Shown in pieces: positions 52,048 through 61,826 of a DNA stretch of 64,000 nt (position 1 is the first letter of the stretch; every line of letters begins with the position of its first letter). Source of the DNA: an uncultured cyanobacterium (lineage in GTDB: Bacteria; Cyanobacteriota; Cyanobacteriia; PCC-6307; Cyanobiaceae). The position numbers and the translations under genes were made by a program. The notes below the pieces were generated by a model that worked only from the letters and a program-made list of their open reading frames with translations, was not told the DNA's origin and did no database searches. The DNA lies in assembly GCA_903871775.1 (NCBI GenBank), contig CAIQIA010000014.1, positions 16,238 through 80,237 on the forward strand, in the 5' to 3' direction.

Positions 52048-52896
52048 ATGTTCCATAACCTCCTCGTTGCCGACTCAGGCAAGGGTCACGTGGAGGAGAT
52101 GGTGCGCATGCTGCGCGACATCCCCGCCTTTTCCCAGGCCCGCCTCAATCTGCTGCACGTGGTGCCCGAGCAGGCGGGCGAGCGGCTCGAAGAGCACTGG
52201 CGCAGCGGTGCCGCCCTGCTGGCGGCGGCCGTGGAACGCCTGGGGCTCGATCCCTCCTCGGTGAACACCATCCTGCGCCAGGGCGACACCAAGCAGACGG
52301 TGCTCAAGGTCGCCGAAGAACTGGATGCCGATCTGATCGTGATGGGGTCCCGCGGGCTCGGACGGCTGCAGTCGATCCTGGCCAACAGCGCCAGCCAATA
52401 CGTCTTTCAGCTCTCGACCCGGCCGATGCTGCTGGTGCGGGATGACCTGTACATCCGCCACGTCAATCGCCTGCTGGTGGGCATCGATGGCACGGGGGTG
52501 GGCGACGACGCCCTGCGCCTGGCCTGCAGCCTGGCCCGCGACATCCCCGGCTGCGTCCTGTCAGGAGTGCATGTCAGCCACCACGACCTCTCCCCCAGCC
52601 GCGACGGCCAGAGCCCGGCGGACCGCCTGCTGCAGGACGCGGTGCAGAAGGCCCGCAGCTATGGCGTCGAACTGCGCCCCGTGCACCGCACCGGTGACAT
52701 CGGTCGGGGCATCTGCGCCGCCGCCGAGGACACCAGGGCCGACCTGATGGTGATCGCCTCCCAGGACCGTCGTCCCCTGGTGGCCAGAGGACTGGTGGAT
52801 CTCGACAAGTTGCTGGGCAGCTCGGTGAGCGACTACGTGCGCGTGCACGCGCCCGCCCCGGTGCTGCTCGTGCGCGAGCCCGAACGCCGGGGCTGA
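52048..52896 (+). CDS. tandem universal stress protein
   Basis: A 282-residue protein made of two Usp domains. Domain 1 begins MFHNLLVADSG and ends with IVMGSRGLGRLQSILANSAS and PMLLVR, the ATP-binding G-x2-G-x9-S pattern. Domain 2 begins NRLLVGIDGTGVGDDALRLA and ends PAPVLLVRE; its nucleotide motif is degenerate (VIASQDRRPL). Such double Usps are often dimer-like with one active site. It is divergent from the thioesterase and dprA. Confidence 0.9.
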   Translation: MFHNLLVADSGKGHVEEMVRMLRDIPAFSQARLNLLHVVPEQAGERLEEHWRSGAALLAAAVERLGLDPSSVNTILRQGDTKQTVLKVAEELDADLIVMGSRGLGRLQSILANSASQYVFQLSTRPMLLVRDDLYIRHVNRLLVGIDGTGVGDDALRLACSLARDIPGCVLSGVHVSHHDLSPSRDGQSPADRLLQDAVQKARSYGVELRPVHRTGDIGRGICAAAEDTRADLMVIASQDRRPLVARGLVDLDKLLGSSVSDYVRVHAPAPVLLVREPERRG

Positions 52897-52913
52897 CTCA
52901 CCGCCCCGGGAGA

Positions 52914-53018
52914 TCAGGCCTGGCGGCTGTTGGTCTGGATGTAGAGAACGATCAGAAAGACGGCGGGCACCAGCACAAACAGCAGGCTGGCGACGAAGCC
53001 GAGATCGTTGGTTTCCAT
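52914..53018 (-). CDS. psbM: photosystem II reaction centre protein M
   Basis: A 34-residue single-helix subunit at the PSII dimer interface. [20 protein letters not shown] and the ending YIQTNSRQA match PsbM closely. It spans one thylakoid helix (about 6-27). The start ATG is at 53018; the frame is open further upstream, but that is not part of the protein. It lies 17 bases from the convergent usp end and 58 bases behind the ferredoxin gene on the same strand. Confidence 0.96.
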   Translation of the reverse strand: METNDLGFVASLLFVLVPAVFLIVLYIQTNSRQA

Positions 53019-53076
53019 GGCCACAGGAGAGAGCTTCGGGAGGGTATCACCGCCGGACGGCCCCCTTGTGGCGGCT

Positions 53077-53520
53077 TCACAGCCCGTCGTCCGGGGCCTC
53101 CCCGTTCTCCTGCTCCTCCTGCCCCTCCTCCTCCACGGGCTCCACAGCCACCTCAACCAGGGGCAGGGGTTCCGCCTGGGCCGCGGCAACGGCGGCATCC
53201 AGGGAAGCACGACCCATCTGCGGACGGGTGACCACGGCGATGGAGTCGAACACGATGGTCTGACAGGCCAGGCGCCAGCCCTCGGGCCGACGCCTGAGCT
53301 TCTGCAGCTCCACCGGCGTGGGGAGATTCAGGGACCGGGGGACCCGCTCGGCCACCACCTCGACAAAGCAGGTGATGCACTGGCCACAGCCGCCGCAGTT
53401 GCCCAGCTGCCCCTTGAGGCCATACAGCTGTATTCCCTCGGCGAGGGCGAGCTCCCGCAGGTTGGCGCCGGCGGCACACACCACCTCCCGGGCCTCCCGG
53501 ACAAAACGGACAACGGGCAT
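53077..53520 (-). CDS. 2Fe-2S ferredoxin-like protein with acidic tail
   Basis: A 147-residue electron carrier-type protein. The cluster loop is [13 protein letters not shown], with four close cysteines, and a further cysteine lies in WRLACQT, as in plant-type/adrenodoxin-like 2Fe-2S folds. The C-terminal 40 residues are strongly acidic ([20 protein letters not shown]). The ATG at 53520 gives [20 protein letters not shown]. Its place next to psbM and divergent from psbB is conserved in picocyanobacteria and suggests a photosynthetic electron transfer role, not proven. About 206 bases separate it from psbB. Confidence 0.85.
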   Translation of the reverse strand: MPVVRFVREAREVVCAAGANLRELALAEGIQLYGLKGQLGNCGGCGQCITCFVEVVAERVPRSLNLPTPVELQKLRRRPEGWRLACQTIVFDSIAVVTRPQMGRASLDAAVAAAQAEPLPLVEVAVEPVEEEGQEEQENGEAPDDGL

Positions 53521-53726
53521 CGAACACAGGGCGGCCTGTGTCCATTGTGCCTGGCGCAAGGTTTCGTTTTGTGACCGACCCCCCAGCCCTGGCCTGCGCA
53601 GGCGTGCCCGGTTGAGTGTGTCCCTTTGAAACCGTCAGGCAGCCAACGGCCGGCAGCCCTTACGATCACCGAACTTCGCAGTCCATGCGGAGCTCCTGTT
53701 CGTTTCGTTTCCCCGCACCAAATCCA

Positions 53727-55286
53727 ATGGGATTGCCCTGGTACAGGGTGCACACCGTCGTCATCAACGACCCGGGCCGCCTTCTGGCGGTGCACCTGAT
53801 GCACACCGCCCTGGTGGCCGGTTGGGCCGGATCGATGGCCCTCTATGAGCTGGCCATCTTCGACCCCTCCGACCCCGTCCTCAACCCCATGTGGCGGCAG
53901 GGGATGTTCGTTCTCCCCTTCATGGCCCGCCTCGGCGTGACCGGAAGCTGGGGGGGCTGGAGCATCACCGGCGAGACCGGTGTGGACCCCGGCTTCTGGA
54001 GCTTCGAGGGCGTGGCCGCCGCCCACATCATTCTCAGCGGCCTTCTCTTTCTGGCCGCCATCTGGCACTGGACCTTCTGGGACCTCGAGATCTGGCAGGA
54101 CCCCCGCACCGGTGAACCGGCGCTGGACCTTCCCAAGATCTTCGGCATCCACCTGCTGCTCGCCGGCCTTGCCTGCTTCGGTTTCGGTGCCTTCCACCTG
54201 ACGGGTGTGTTCGGCCCCGGCATGTGGGTCTCGGACCCCTACGGCATCACCGGTCACCTCGAGAAGGTGCAACCAGCCTGGGGCCCTGAGGGCTTCAACC
54301 CCTTCAACCCGGGCGGGGTGGTGGCCCACCACATCGCCGCCGGCATCGTCGGCATCATCGCCGGCATCTTCCACATCACCACCCGCCCGCCCGAGCGCCT
54401 CTACAAGGCCCTGCGGATGGGCAACATCGAGACCGTGCTGGCCAGCGCCATCGCAGCGGTCTTCTTCGCGGCCTTCATCGTGGCGGGCACCATGTGGTAC
54501 GGCAGTGCCACCACCCCCATCGAACTCTTCGGCCCCACCCGCTACCAGTGGGACCAGGGCTACTTCCGCCAGGAGATCGCCCGCCGGGCCAACACCGCCA
54601 TCGCCCAGGGGGCGACCCCTGCCGAGGCCTACGCGGCCATTCCCGAAAAGCTGGCCTTCTTCGATTACGTCGGCAACAGCCCTGCCAAGGGTGGTCTGTT
54701 CCGGGTCGGTCCGATGGTCAATGGGGATGGACTCCCCACCGGCTGGCTGGGTCACATCAGCTTCACCGACAAGGACGGCCGCGAGCTCTCGGTGCGTCGC
54801 CTGCCCAACTTCTTCGAGAACTTCCCTGTGGTTCTCGAAGACAAGGACGGCATCGTTCGGGCAGACATCCCCTTCCGTCGGGCTGAAGCCAAGTACTCCT
54901 TTGAGCAGACCGGTGTGACCGCCACCGTCTACGGCGGCGAGCTGAATGGCAAGACCTTCACCGATCCTGCCGATGTGAAGCGCCTGGCCCGCAAGTCCCA
55001 GCTGGGTGAAGCGTTCGAATTCGATCGCGAGACCTACCACTCGGACGGCACCTTCCGCAGCTCACCCCGCGGCTGGTTCACCTTCGGCCACGCCTGCTTC
55101 GCCCTTCTGTTCTTCTTCGGTCACATCTGGCACGGGGCCCGCACCCTGTTCCGTGACGTGTTCGCCGGCATCGATCCAGATCTGGGTGAACAGGTGGAGT
55201 TCGGCCTCTTCGCCAAGCTCGGTGACCGTTCCACCCGCCGGCTGCCCGATGGCTACGTGCCTCCGGCAGGCACTCCGCTCAGCTGA
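53727..55286 (+). CDS. psbB: photosystem II CP47 chlorophyll apoprotein
   Basis: Core antenna of photosystem II binding about 16 chlorophylls and transferring energy to the reaction centre. The 519-residue product begins [20 protein letters not shown], has six membrane helices with histidine pairs ([56 protein letters not shown]), and a large lumenal loop between helices five and six. The ATG at 53727 matches the family start, and psbT follows 21 bases after the stop. A -10-like TACGAT occurs at 53661 without a well-placed -35. Confidence 0.97.
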   Translation: MGLPWYRVHTVVINDPGRLLAVHLMHTALVAGWAGSMALYELAIFDPSDPVLNPMWRQGMFVLPFMARLGVTGSWGGWSITGETGVDPGFWSFEGVAAAHIILSGLLFLAAIWHWTFWDLEIWQDPRTGEPALDLPKIFGIHLLLAGLACFGFGAFHLTGVFGPGMWVSDPYGITGHLEKVQPAWGPEGFNPFNPGGVVAHHIAAGIVGIIAGIFHITTRPPERLYKALRMGNIETVLASAIAAVFFAAFIVAGTMWYGSATTPIELFGPTRYQWDQGYFRQEIARRANTAIAQGATPAEAYAAIPEKLAFFDYVGNSPAKGGLFRVGPMVNGDGLPTGWLGHISFTDKDGRELSVRRLPNFFENFPVVLEDKDGIVRADIPFRRAEAKYSFEQTGVTATVYGGELNGKTFTDPADVKRLARKSQLGEAFEFDRETYHSDGTFRSSPRGWFTFGHACFALLFFFGHIWHGARTLFRDVFAGIDPDLGEQVEFGLFAKLGDRSTRRLPDGYVPPAGTPLS

Positions 55287-55307
55287 TCCTCACCGAGCAA
55301 CCCGCCC

Positions 55308-55403
55308 ATGGAAAGCTTCGCCTACATCCTCATTCTTGCCCTGACCCTGGGCACCCTGTTCTTCGCCGTGGCCCTCCGGGACCCTCCCAAGATCGGCAAA
55401 TGA
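55308..55403 (+). CDS. psbT: photosystem II reaction centre protein T
   Basis: A 31-residue single-helix subunit near the PSII monomer interface. [20 protein letters not shown] followed by [11 protein letters not shown] is the classic PsbT sequence. It starts 21 bases after the psbB stop and is cotranscribed. Two hairpins, the second a strong terminator, follow within 60 bases. Confidence 0.96.
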   Translation: MESFAYILILALTLGTLFFAVALRDPPKIGK

Positions 55404-55410
55404 CCCTTCC

Positions 55411-55428
55411 CATGCCCTCGAGGGCATG
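55411..55428. other. 18-base perfect palindrome after psbT
   Basis: CATGCCCTCGAGGGCATG reads the same on both strands. As RNA it can fold into a 7-base-pair stem with a TCGA loop, directly before the terminator. It may protect the psbBT message 3' end. Confidence 0.7.
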
Positions 55429-55434
55429 GCCATC

Positions 55435-55462
55435 ACCACCCCTTCGGGGGTGGTTTTCTTTT
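55435..55462 (+). terminator. intrinsic terminator of the psbB-psbT operon
   Basis: ACCACCCC and GGGGTGGT pair perfectly (8 base pairs) around a TTCG tetraloop, followed by TTTCTTTT. It lies 32 bases after the psbT stop and 70 bases before nrdR, so it closes the photosystem II operon. Confidence 0.95.
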
Positions 55463-55531
55463 GGGAGAGAATCTGCCCTTCTCAACCAGAGGCTCATTCT
55501 TTACACTGAGCACGACGATCGTCCTGCCCCC

Positions 55532-56017
55532 TTGCAGTGCCCCTCCTGCCAGCACAGCGACAGCCGGGTGCTTGAGTCACGCTCGGCCGAGGGCGGACGC
55601 AGCGTGCGCCGCCGGCGGGAGTGTCTCGAGTGTGAGCACCGGTTCACCACCTACGAACGGGTCGAGACGATGCCGATCGTGGTGATCAAGCGCAACGGCA
55701 CCCGCGAGGTGTTCAATCGATCCAAGCTGTTGCACGGTCTGCTCCGCGCCAGCGAAAAGACCGGTCTGGAGCCGTCACGGATCGACCTGCTCGTCGACGA
55801 CATCGAGCTGCTTCTTCAGCAACGTCAGCTGCGGGACATCAGCAGCCAGGAGCTGGGCGATCTGGTGCTCCAGCAGCTGCGGCAGCTGAACGAGGTCGCC
55901 TACGTCCGCTTCGCGTCGGTCTACGGCCAATTCCGCGGCGTCGGCGATTTCATGGCCACCCTGGCCAGCCTGCAGCAGGACGGCAGCACTCCGCCTGAGC
56001 TGGCGGGAATCGGCTGA
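55532..56017 (+). CDS. nrdR: transcriptional repressor NrdR
   Basis: Zn-ribbon/ATP-cone repressor of ribonucleotide reductase genes, 161 residues. The N-terminal zinc ribbon is [20 protein letters not shown] with [13 protein letters not shown], giving four cysteines. The ATP-cone then begins [20 protein letters not shown]. The start is TTG at 55532, because the zinc ribbon begins immediately and the product is then the standard MQCPSC form. An ATG frame further upstream (55400) runs through the terminator and is rejected. rpsA follows after 82 bases. Confidence 0.93.
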   Translation: MQCPSCQHSDSRVLESRSAEGGRSVRRRRECLECEHRFTTYERVETMPIVVIKRNGTREVFNRSKLLHGLLRASEKTGLEPSRIDLLVDDIELLLQQRQLRDISSQELGDLVLQQLRQLNEVAYVRFASVYGQFRGVGDFMATLASLQQDGSTPPELAGIG

Positions 56018-56099
56018 TAGAATTGAGGATTGCTGCGCTGATCGGCGGACACCGGCGCAGGTCCCTTCTTCCTGCCCAGCGGCAGGCCGCCCCTCGCCC

Positions 56100-57200
56100 A
56101 TGACCGTGACATCCACCTCCAGCACCGGCGCCATCCCCAGCACCGAAGGCGACGCGCCCGATGCCCTGCCCACCCCAGCGGCCCTTGAGGCCGAGGCCGA
56201 GCTGGATGCCGCGGGCTTCGACGAGGAGGAGGAATTCGTGGCCGTGCCGGCAGCCGCGGAAGGTCAGCAGGACCGTCGCCGGTCCCAGGACGACGTCGGG
56301 TTCACCCTCGACGAATTCGCGGCCCTGCTCAGCAAGTACGACTACCACTTCAAGCCCGGTGACGTGGTCACCGGCACCGTCTTCAACCTTGAGCCCAAGG
56401 GTGCCCTGATCGACATCGGCGCCAAGACCGCCGCCTTCATGCCGTTGCAGGAGGTGTCGATCAACCGGGTCGAGACCCTCGAAGACGTTCTTGAACCCGG
56501 AGAGGTGCGCGAGTTCTTCATCCTCACGGAGGAGAACGAGGATGGGCAGCTCTCCCTGTCCATCCGTCGCATCGAATATCAGCGCGCCTGGGAACGGGTG
56601 CGGCAGCTGCAGAAGGAAGACGCCACCATCTACAGCGAGGTCTTCGCCACCAACCGTGGTGGTGCCCTGGTGCGGGTCGAGGGGCTGCGGGGGTTCATCC
56701 CGGGCAGCCACATCAGCACCCGCAAACCCAAGGAAGACCTGGTCGCCGACTTCCTCCCCCTCAAGTTCCTCGAGGTGGATGAAGAGCGCAACCGCCTGGT
56801 CCTCAGCCATCGCCGCGCCCTGGTGGAGCGCAAGATGAACCGCCTCGAAGTCGGGGAGGTCGTGATCGGCACCGTGCGTGGGATCAAGCCCTACGGTGCC
56901 TTCATCGACATCGGCGGCGTCAGCGGGCTGCTGCACATCTCCGAAATCAGCCACGAACACATCGAGACGCCGCACACGGTGCTCAATGTCAATGATCAGA
57001 TGAAGGTGATGATCATTGACCTCGACGCCGAGCGTGGCCGGATCTCCCTCTCGACCAAGGCCCTTGAGCCCGAGCCGGGCGACATGCTCACCGACCCCCA
57101 GAAGGTGTTCGACAACGCCGAGGAAATGGCCGCCCGCTACAAGCAGATGCTGCTCGAGCAGTCAGACGAGAACGATCCGATGGGGGTCACGGTCGACTGA
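56100..57200 (+). CDS. rpsA: 30S ribosomal protein S1
   Basis: RNA-binding S1 protein, 366 residues, the short cyanobacterial form with three S1 domains. Domain starts are recognisable at KPGDVVTGTVFNLEPKGALI, KEDATIYSEVFATNRGGALV and EVGEVVIGTVRGIKPYGAFI. The N-terminal 70 residues are acidic and low-complexity (EEEEFVAV). Starts with ATG 56100. It probably helps messages with weak Shine-Dalgarno sites, common here. The HAD gene begins 4 bases after its stop. Confidence 0.95.
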   Translation: MTVTSTSSTGAIPSTEGDAPDALPTPAALEAEAELDAAGFDEEEEFVAVPAAAEGQQDRRRSQDDVGFTLDEFAALLSKYDYHFKPGDVVTGTVFNLEPKGALIDIGAKTAAFMPLQEVSINRVETLEDVLEPGEVREFFILTEENEDGQLSLSIRRIEYQRAWERVRQLQKEDATIYSEVFATNRGGALVRVEGLRGFIPGSHISTRKPKEDLVADFLPLKFLEVDEERNRLVLSHRRALVERKMNRLEVGEVVIGTVRGIKPYGAFIDIGGVSGLLHISEISHEHIETPHTVLNVNDQMKVMIIDLDAERGRISLSTKALEPEPGDMLTDPQKVFDNAEEMAARYKQMLLEQSDENDPMGVTVD

Positions 57201-57204
57201 GCCC

Positions 57205-57954
57205 TTGGCCCACCTGGCACTGGCAGAGCGCGACCTCGGCCCCACCGAGGCCGTCATCTTTGACAAGGACGGAACCCTCTGCCACAGCCAGTCCTATCTG
57301 CTGGAGCTGGCCCAGGCGAGGGTGAGCCATGCCCTCGCCCTCACAGGCGGTCCCCAGAGACTCAGGCCTCTGCTGGAGCGCATCAGCGGCATCCGGGGTG
57401 GCCAGCTGGATCCGGCCGGTGCCACGGCGGTGGCCAGCCGCCATGACAACGTGATCGCCATCGCCTCGGCCCTCTGCAGCGAAGGTTGCAGCTGGCATCA
57501 GGGGCGTCTGTGGGCTGGCCAGGCCCTCGCGGCCGCCGACGCTGAGCTGGCCCCCCGGAAGTGGCAGCGCACCCCTCCCACCGCCGGGCTGGCCCCGTTG
57601 CTCAGGCGGTTGAGGTCCCGGGGCATCCGCATCGCTGTGCTCAGCAACGATCTGGAGGCCAGCCTCGAGGCATTCCTCAACGGGCATGGGCTGCGGTCTC
57701 TGGTGGATGTGGTGCGGGGCAGCGACGCGCCCCCCCACAAGCCGGATCCCCAGGCCGCCCTGTTGCTCTGCCGGCTGCTGGGCTGCCGGCCCGAAGCCAC
57801 CGGCCTCGTGGGCGATGCCGCCGATGACCTGCAGGTGGCTGCCGACGCGGGTCTGGCCTGGAGCCTGGCCTACACAGGCGCCTGGCAACCGGCACCGGCC
57901 CTGTCAGGTAGCCACGGACACCTCAACGACTGGAGCCTGCTGGTTGCGAGGTAG
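57205..57954 (+). CDS. HAD-family hydrolase (phosphoglycolate phosphatase-like)
   Basis: A 249-residue HAD subfamily IA phosphatase. Motif I is [13 protein letters not shown], with a Lys between the two aspartates; motif II is IAVLSND; motif III is the Lys in [10 protein letters not shown]; motif IV is [17 protein letters not shown]. The cap domain after motif I is helical. Substrate is not evident; phosphoglycolate or a small sugar phosphate are possible. It begins with TTG 57205 just after rpsA. Its place between rpsA and metK is conserved in this group. Confidence 0.85.
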   Translation: MAHLALAERDLGPTEAVIFDKDGTLCHSQSYLLELAQARVSHALALTGGPQRLRPLLERISGIRGGQLDPAGATAVASRHDNVIAIASALCSEGCSWHQGRLWAGQALAAADAELAPRKWQRTPPTAGLAPLLRRLRSRGIRIAVLSNDLEASLEAFLNGHGLRSLVDVVRGSDAPPHKPDPQAALLLCRLLGCRPEATGLVGDAADDLQVAADAGLAWSLAYTGAWQPAPALSGSHGHLNDWSLLVAR

Positions 57955-57980
57955 TCTTCCGCCCGTCTGTGTCCTCCCCC

Positions 57981-59204
57981 ATGGGTCGCTACGTCTTCAC
58001 CTCGGAATCGGTCACCGAGGGGCATCCCGACAAAATCTGTGATCAGGTCAGTGATGCCGTCCTCGACGCCCTGCTGGCCCAGGATCCTGCCAGCCGGGTG
58101 GCCTGCGAGACCGTCGTCAACACAGGCCTCTGCCTGATCACCGGGGAGGTGACCACCACGGCACGGGTCGACTTCAACACCCTGGTGCGCCAGGTCATCG
58201 ACAGCATCGGGTACAACGGCGCCCGTGCCGGCGGCTTCGACGCCCACAGCTGCGCCGTGCTGGTGGCCCTCGACCAGCAGTCGCCCGACATCGCCCAGGG
58301 GGTGGATGAGGCCGATGACCACGCCGGCGACCCCCTCGACAAGGTCGGGGCCGGCGACCAGGGGATCATGTTCGGCTACGCCTGCGACGAGACCCCCGAG
58401 CTGATGCCGCTGCCCATCAGCCTGGCCCACCGCCTGGCGCGCAGGCTTGCAGCGGTGCGCCACGACGGCACCCTCGGCTACCTGCTGCCCGACGGCAAGA
58501 CCCAGGTGAGCGTCGTCTACGAGAACGACCAGCCCGTCGCCATCGACACCATCCTGATCTCCACCCAGCACGAGGCCGTCATTGACGGCATCAGTGATGA
58601 CAAGGGCCTGCGGGAACGCATTTCCCAGGACCTCTGGACCCATGTGGTCGAACCCGCCACCTCTGACCTGAGCCTGCGTCCCCAGCGCGACACCACCCGT
58701 TTTCTGGTGAACCCCACGGGCAAGTTCGTGGTCGGTGGCCCCCAGGGTGACGCCGGTCTGACCGGGCGCAAGATCATCGTCGACACCTACGGCGGCTATG
58801 CCCGCCATGGCGGTGGCGCCTTCTCGGGCAAGGATCCCACCAAGGTGGACCGTTCGGCGGCCTACGCCGCCCGCCACGTGGCCAAGGCCCTGGTCGCCGC
58901 CGGTCTGGCCCGCAAGGCCGAGGTGCAGCTCAGCTATGCCATCGGTGTCGCCAGGCCGGTGAGCATCCTGGTCGAGACCTTCGGCACGGGCACCGTCGAC
59001 AATGCCGCCCTCACCGACCTGGTGCAGCAGCACTTCGATCTGCGGCCCGGCGCCATCATCGAATCGTTCAACCTGCGGGGGCTGCCCCAGGCCCGCGGTG
59101 GTCGCTTCTACCAGGACGTGGCGGCCTACGGCCACTTCGGCCGGGCTGACCTCGACCTCCCCTGGGAGAACGTCGACGCCGCGGTCGCGCTCCTGAAGGG
59201 GTGA
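57981..59204 (+). CDS. metK: S-adenosylmethionine synthetase
   Basis: Makes S-adenosylmethionine from ATP and methionine. The 407-residue protein has [20 protein letters not shown] (methionine/ATP-binding start), [16 protein letters not shown] (signature 1) and [20 protein letters not shown] (signature 2, P-loop-like). ATG 57981 ([10 protein letters not shown]) is used; a GTG at 57969 adds four residues. The stop overlaps the kinase start by 4 bases. Confidence 0.96.
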   Translation: MGRYVFTSESVTEGHPDKICDQVSDAVLDALLAQDPASRVACETVVNTGLCLITGEVTTTARVDFNTLVRQVIDSIGYNGARAGGFDAHSCAVLVALDQQSPDIAQGVDEADDHAGDPLDKVGAGDQGIMFGYACDETPELMPLPISLAHRLARRLAAVRHDGTLGYLLPDGKTQVSVVYENDQPVAIDTILISTQHEAVIDGISDDKGLRERISQDLWTHVVEPATSDLSLRPQRDTTRFLVNPTGKFVVGGPQGDAGLTGRKIIVDTYGGYARHGGGAFSGKDPTKVDRSAAYAARHVAKALVAAGLARKAEVQLSYAIGVARPVSILVETFGTGTVDNAALTDLVQQHFDLRPGAIIESFNLRGLPQARGGRFYQDVAAYGHFGRADLDLPWENVDAAVALLKG

Positions 59205-60499
59205 GCGCCGGGGTGCCGGGCCACCCTGATCAACCCCTGGGCCTGGGCGTCGACCTGGGCAGCAGCGGTGTCAGGGCCGCCCTGGTGGCCAGCGATGGCA
59301 CCGTGGCCGCCCAGGCCCGGCGCCCCTACCCCGGCGACTTCCACGATCCCGAAGTCTGGCGGCAGGCCCTCTGCACCGTGGTCAGCGATCTGCCGGCTGC
59401 CCTGCGGTGCCGGGTCGCGGCGATCAGCCTCGATGGCACCTCCGGAACCCTGCTGGCCTGTGGCCACGACGGCCAGCCCCTGGCTCCGGCGCTGGCTTAC
59501 AACCTCGCCTGTCCCGAGCAGGCAGCCGTGGCCGCTGCACTGGTGCCCGAGGGTGGTCCGGCCGCCAGCGCCGGCGGCAGCCTGGCCCGAGCCCTGCGCC
59601 TGCTGGCATCCGTCAGGGGGCCCCTGCAGCTCCGTCATCAGGCCGACTGGCTGATGGGCTGGCTCCTGGCCGACTGGCGCTGGGGCGAAGAGGGCAACAA
59701 CCAGCGGCTCGGCTGGGAGTCCCTGCAGCGACGCTGGGCCGGAGCCATGGCGTACCAATCCTGGGCCGATGCCCTGCCCCTCGTGGTGCCCAGCGGCACG
59801 GTGCTGGGGCTGATCGCCGCCACGCCGGCAGCCGCCCTGGGCCTTCCGGCCGGGGCGCAGGTTGTCAGTGGCACCACCGACGGCACGGCCACAGCCCTGG
59901 CCGCCGATCCCGGCCCCGACGATGGCGTGACCATCCTCGGCTCCACCACGGTGCTCAAGCAGTGGGCCGACGGCCCCTGCAGCGGCCCGGGCATCAGCAG
60001 TCACCGGGTGGGCGATCGCTGGCTGGTGGGCGGCGCATCGAACGGCGGTGCCGGCGTGCTGCTGCGGTTTTTCGGCATCGAACAGCTGGACGAGCTGAGC
60101 CGGTCGATCGACTGGCGCCGCCCCAGCGGCCTGCAGCTGCGTCCCCTGCCGGGCCGCGGTGAACGGTTTCCGATCGATGACCCCACCCTCGAACCCGTGC
60201 TCGGCCCCCGGCCGGTGAGTGATGCCCTCTATCTGCAGGCCCTGCTCGAGGGGCTGACCACCCTGGAACGGCAGGGCTGGGCGCAGCTGCGCACCCTGGG
60301 CCTGGCGCCACCCCGCCGGATCCTCACCGTCGGCGGCGGTGCCCGCAACCCCGTCTGGCGCCGCCTGCGGGAGCAGGCCCTGGGGATCCCGGTGCGGAAC
60401 CGTCCGGAGGCCTCCGCGGCGGCCGCCATGGGTCGGCTGGCGATGCAGGCGATCGGGGGGCAGCCGCCAGACTGGGCTCGCACCCCTCCATCCCCATGA
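59201..60499 (+). CDS. FGGY-family carbohydrate kinase (ribulokinase/xylulokinase-like)
   Basis: Sugar kinase of 432 residues with the duplicated actin-like fold. [18 protein letters not shown] is the first phosphate loop, [14 protein letters not shown] the second, [18 protein letters not shown] a third sugar/ATP-site segment and [20 protein letters not shown] the adenosine loop. The short cyanobacterial and plant XK-1-type members phosphorylate D-ribulose; that is the likely but unproven activity. It begins GTG 59201, coupled to metK. A 39-codon gene follows with a 4-base overlap. Confidence 0.86.
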   Translation: MSAGVPGHPDQPLGLGVDLGSSGVRAALVASDGTVAAQARRPYPGDFHDPEVWRQALCTVVSDLPAALRCRVAAISLDGTSGTLLACGHDGQPLAPALAYNLACPEQAAVAAALVPEGGPAASAGGSLARALRLLASVRGPLQLRHQADWLMGWLLADWRWGEEGNNQRLGWESLQRRWAGAMAYQSWADALPLVVPSGTVLGLIAATPAAALGLPAGAQVVSGTTDGTATALAADPGPDDGVTILGSTTVLKQWADGPCSGPGISSHRVGDRWLVGGASNGGAGVLLRFFGIEQLDELSRSIDWRRPSGLQLRPLPGRGERFPIDDPTLEPVLGPRPVSDALYLQALLEGLTTLERQGWAQLRTLGLAPPRRILTVGGGARNPVWRRLREQALGIPVRNRPEASAAAAMGRLAMQAIGGQPPDWARTPPSP

Positions 60500-60615
60500 A
60501 CGACCGTCTGCGCAGCATCGTCTCAATGGCCCTGTTCGTGCTGCTGGCCGGCTACGTGGGGGTGAGCGCCGTCCGCCTCGGTCTGCTGCTGTGGGAACGC
60601 TTCGGGGCCGGCTGA
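60496..60615 (+). CDS. 39-residue single-helix membrane protein
   Basis: [20 protein letters not shown] followed by VGVSAVRLGLLLWERFGAG: one membrane helix with basic ends. The ATG overlaps the kinase stop by 4 bases, which supports translation. No family assignment is possible from sequence alone; it may be a small photosynthesis or membrane-associated protein. Confidence 0.55.
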   Translation: MNDRLRSIVSMALFVLLAGYVGVSAVRLGLLLWERFGAG

Positions 60616-60681
60616 CACCCGGGCCCGCAGCCAGCGGTCCGGCCGGATCAGCAGAATCGGTTGGCACCACCGACATTCCCC

Positions 60682-60972
60682 ATGGCCGCCGACCCCCTCA
60701 CCGCCGCCGTCGGCGAGCGCATCTGCCGTCACATGAACAAGGACCACAGCGAGGCGCTGCTGACCTACGCCCGCCATTACGGGGGGGTGGCGTCACCGCT
60801 CAACGCCCGCCTGCTGCGGCTCGAGGCCGAAGGGATGGACCTCGAGGTGGATGGGGTGACCGTGCGCATCAGCTTCGACCACGTGCTGCGCGACAGCGAC
60901 GATGCCCACCAGACCCTGGTGGGCATGCTGCGGACGCTGCCGACCCAGGCGGACGCCAGCGGGGAATCCTGA
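60682..60972 (+). CDS. DUF2470 protein
   Basis: A 96-residue protein of the DUF2470 family, related to the C-terminal domain of heme-utilisation and FMN-binding split-barrel proteins. The conserved helix is CRHMNKDHSEALLTYARHYG with the HMN-D-H histidines; VDGVTVRISFDHVLRDSDDA closes the fold. Function unknown; heme or pyridoxamine-oxidase-like context is usual. TTG 60661 would add seven residues. Confidence 0.82.
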   Translation: MAADPLTAAVGERICRHMNKDHSEALLTYARHYGGVASPLNARLLRLEAEGMDLEVDGVTVRISFDHVLRDSDDAHQTLVGMLRTLPTQADASGES

Positions 60973-60996
60973 CGGGGCCCACAAGCGTCATCCCCG

Positions 60997-61644
60997 TTGC
61001 CGGTCACCGGTCTTCTGCAGGACTTGCTGCTGCAGCCCTGCTGCCCCCGCTGCCGGCGGCCCGCAGATCGGCGATGCCTGTGCCTGTCGTGCCGCCGCCA
61101 GCTGCTGCTGGACGCGGGCGGCCTGCAGGGGCAGCTGCCTTTGCCCTGGTGGAGCCTCGGCAGTTACCAGGGGGCCTGGCGGCAGGAACTGCTGCGGCTG
61201 AAGCGGCACCCCGACCGGCGGCTGGTGGAGGGCCTGGCGCGGCAACTGCTCCCCCTGCTGCCTGATCTGGGGGTGCCCCTGCTGGTTGTGGCTGTCCCCC
61301 CCCGTCGCCGCGGACGCGCTGATCTGCCCCATGCCCTGGCCGGGGCCCTCGCCCGGCAGGGGGGGCACCGGCTGGTGGCGGCCCTGGATCGGCAACGGGC
61401 CTGCCTGGGGCAGCACCATCTCAACCGCTGCCAGCGCCTGGGGAACCTGCGGCAGGTCTTCCGCTGCCTGCATCCGGCCGGGCCGCAGCTGCAGCCCCTG
61501 CTGCTGGTGGATGACATCCTCACGACCGGCAGCACCGCCGCAGCGGCCATGGCCTGCCTGGAGGAGGGCGGCCATGGCCTGCTGGGGCTGGCCTGCCTGG
61601 CCAGAACCCCGCGGCGGGACGAGGCCCCCGACCCGATGGATTAA
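60997..61644 (+). CDS. ComF-family phosphoribosyltransferase-like protein
   Basis: A 215-residue ComF-type protein. The N-terminal zinc ribbon is CCPRCRRPADRRCLCLSCRR and the C-terminal phosphoribosyltransferase fold ends in LLLVDDILTTGSTAAAAMAC, an intact PRPP loop (DDILTTG). ComF assists natural transformation; with dprA nearby this suggests a transformable organism. It starts TTG 60997, 24 bases after the DUF2470 stop. The stop lies just before the tRNA-Phe gene. Confidence 0.87.
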   Translation: MPVTGLLQDLLLQPCCPRCRRPADRRCLCLSCRRQLLLDAGGLQGQLPLPWWSLGSYQGAWRQELLRLKRHPDRRLVEGLARQLLPLLPDLGVPLLVVAVPPRRRGRADLPHALAGALARQGGHRLVAALDRQRACLGQHHLNRCQRLGNLRQVFRCLHPAGPQLQPLLLVDDILTTGSTAAAAMACLEEGGHGLLGLACLARTPRRDEAPDPMD

Positions 61645-61669
61645 GATCAACGGGTTCCTGAAGGAACGT

Positions 61670-61742
61670 GCCGGGATAGCTCAGTTGGTAGAGCAGGCGA
61701 CTGAAAATCGCCGTGTCCCCAGTTCAAATCTGGGTCCTGGCA
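61670..61742 (+). tRNA. tRNA-Phe (anticodon GAA)
   Basis: A complete 73-base cloverleaf. The acceptor GCCGGGA pairs with TCCTGGC, the D arm is AGCTCAGTTGGTAGAGC, and the anticodon stem GGCGA carries loop CTGAAAA with anticodon GAA. The T arm is CCCAG-TTCAAAT-CTGGG. No CCA is encoded. A small hairpin GTTCC-TGAA-GGAAC sits just upstream. Confidence 0.97.
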
Positions 61743-61826
61743 TTTCCCATCCTTTTCATCACCGCCCTCCTCAGTGCCTGCGGCACCGGCATGGCAGCAG
61801 TACAGTCCGGCTGGCCAAGACGCCCC

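Noticed and set aside
53626..53666. TTGAAA and TACGAT as a standard promoter for psbB
   Set aside because: The spacing of 29 bases is too long for a sigma-70 type promoter; only the -10-like element was mentioned.
60012..60019. GCGATCGC (HIP1-type palindrome)
   Set aside because: I noticed only a couple of copies, so it is not the abundant HIP1 repeat of some cyanobacteria.
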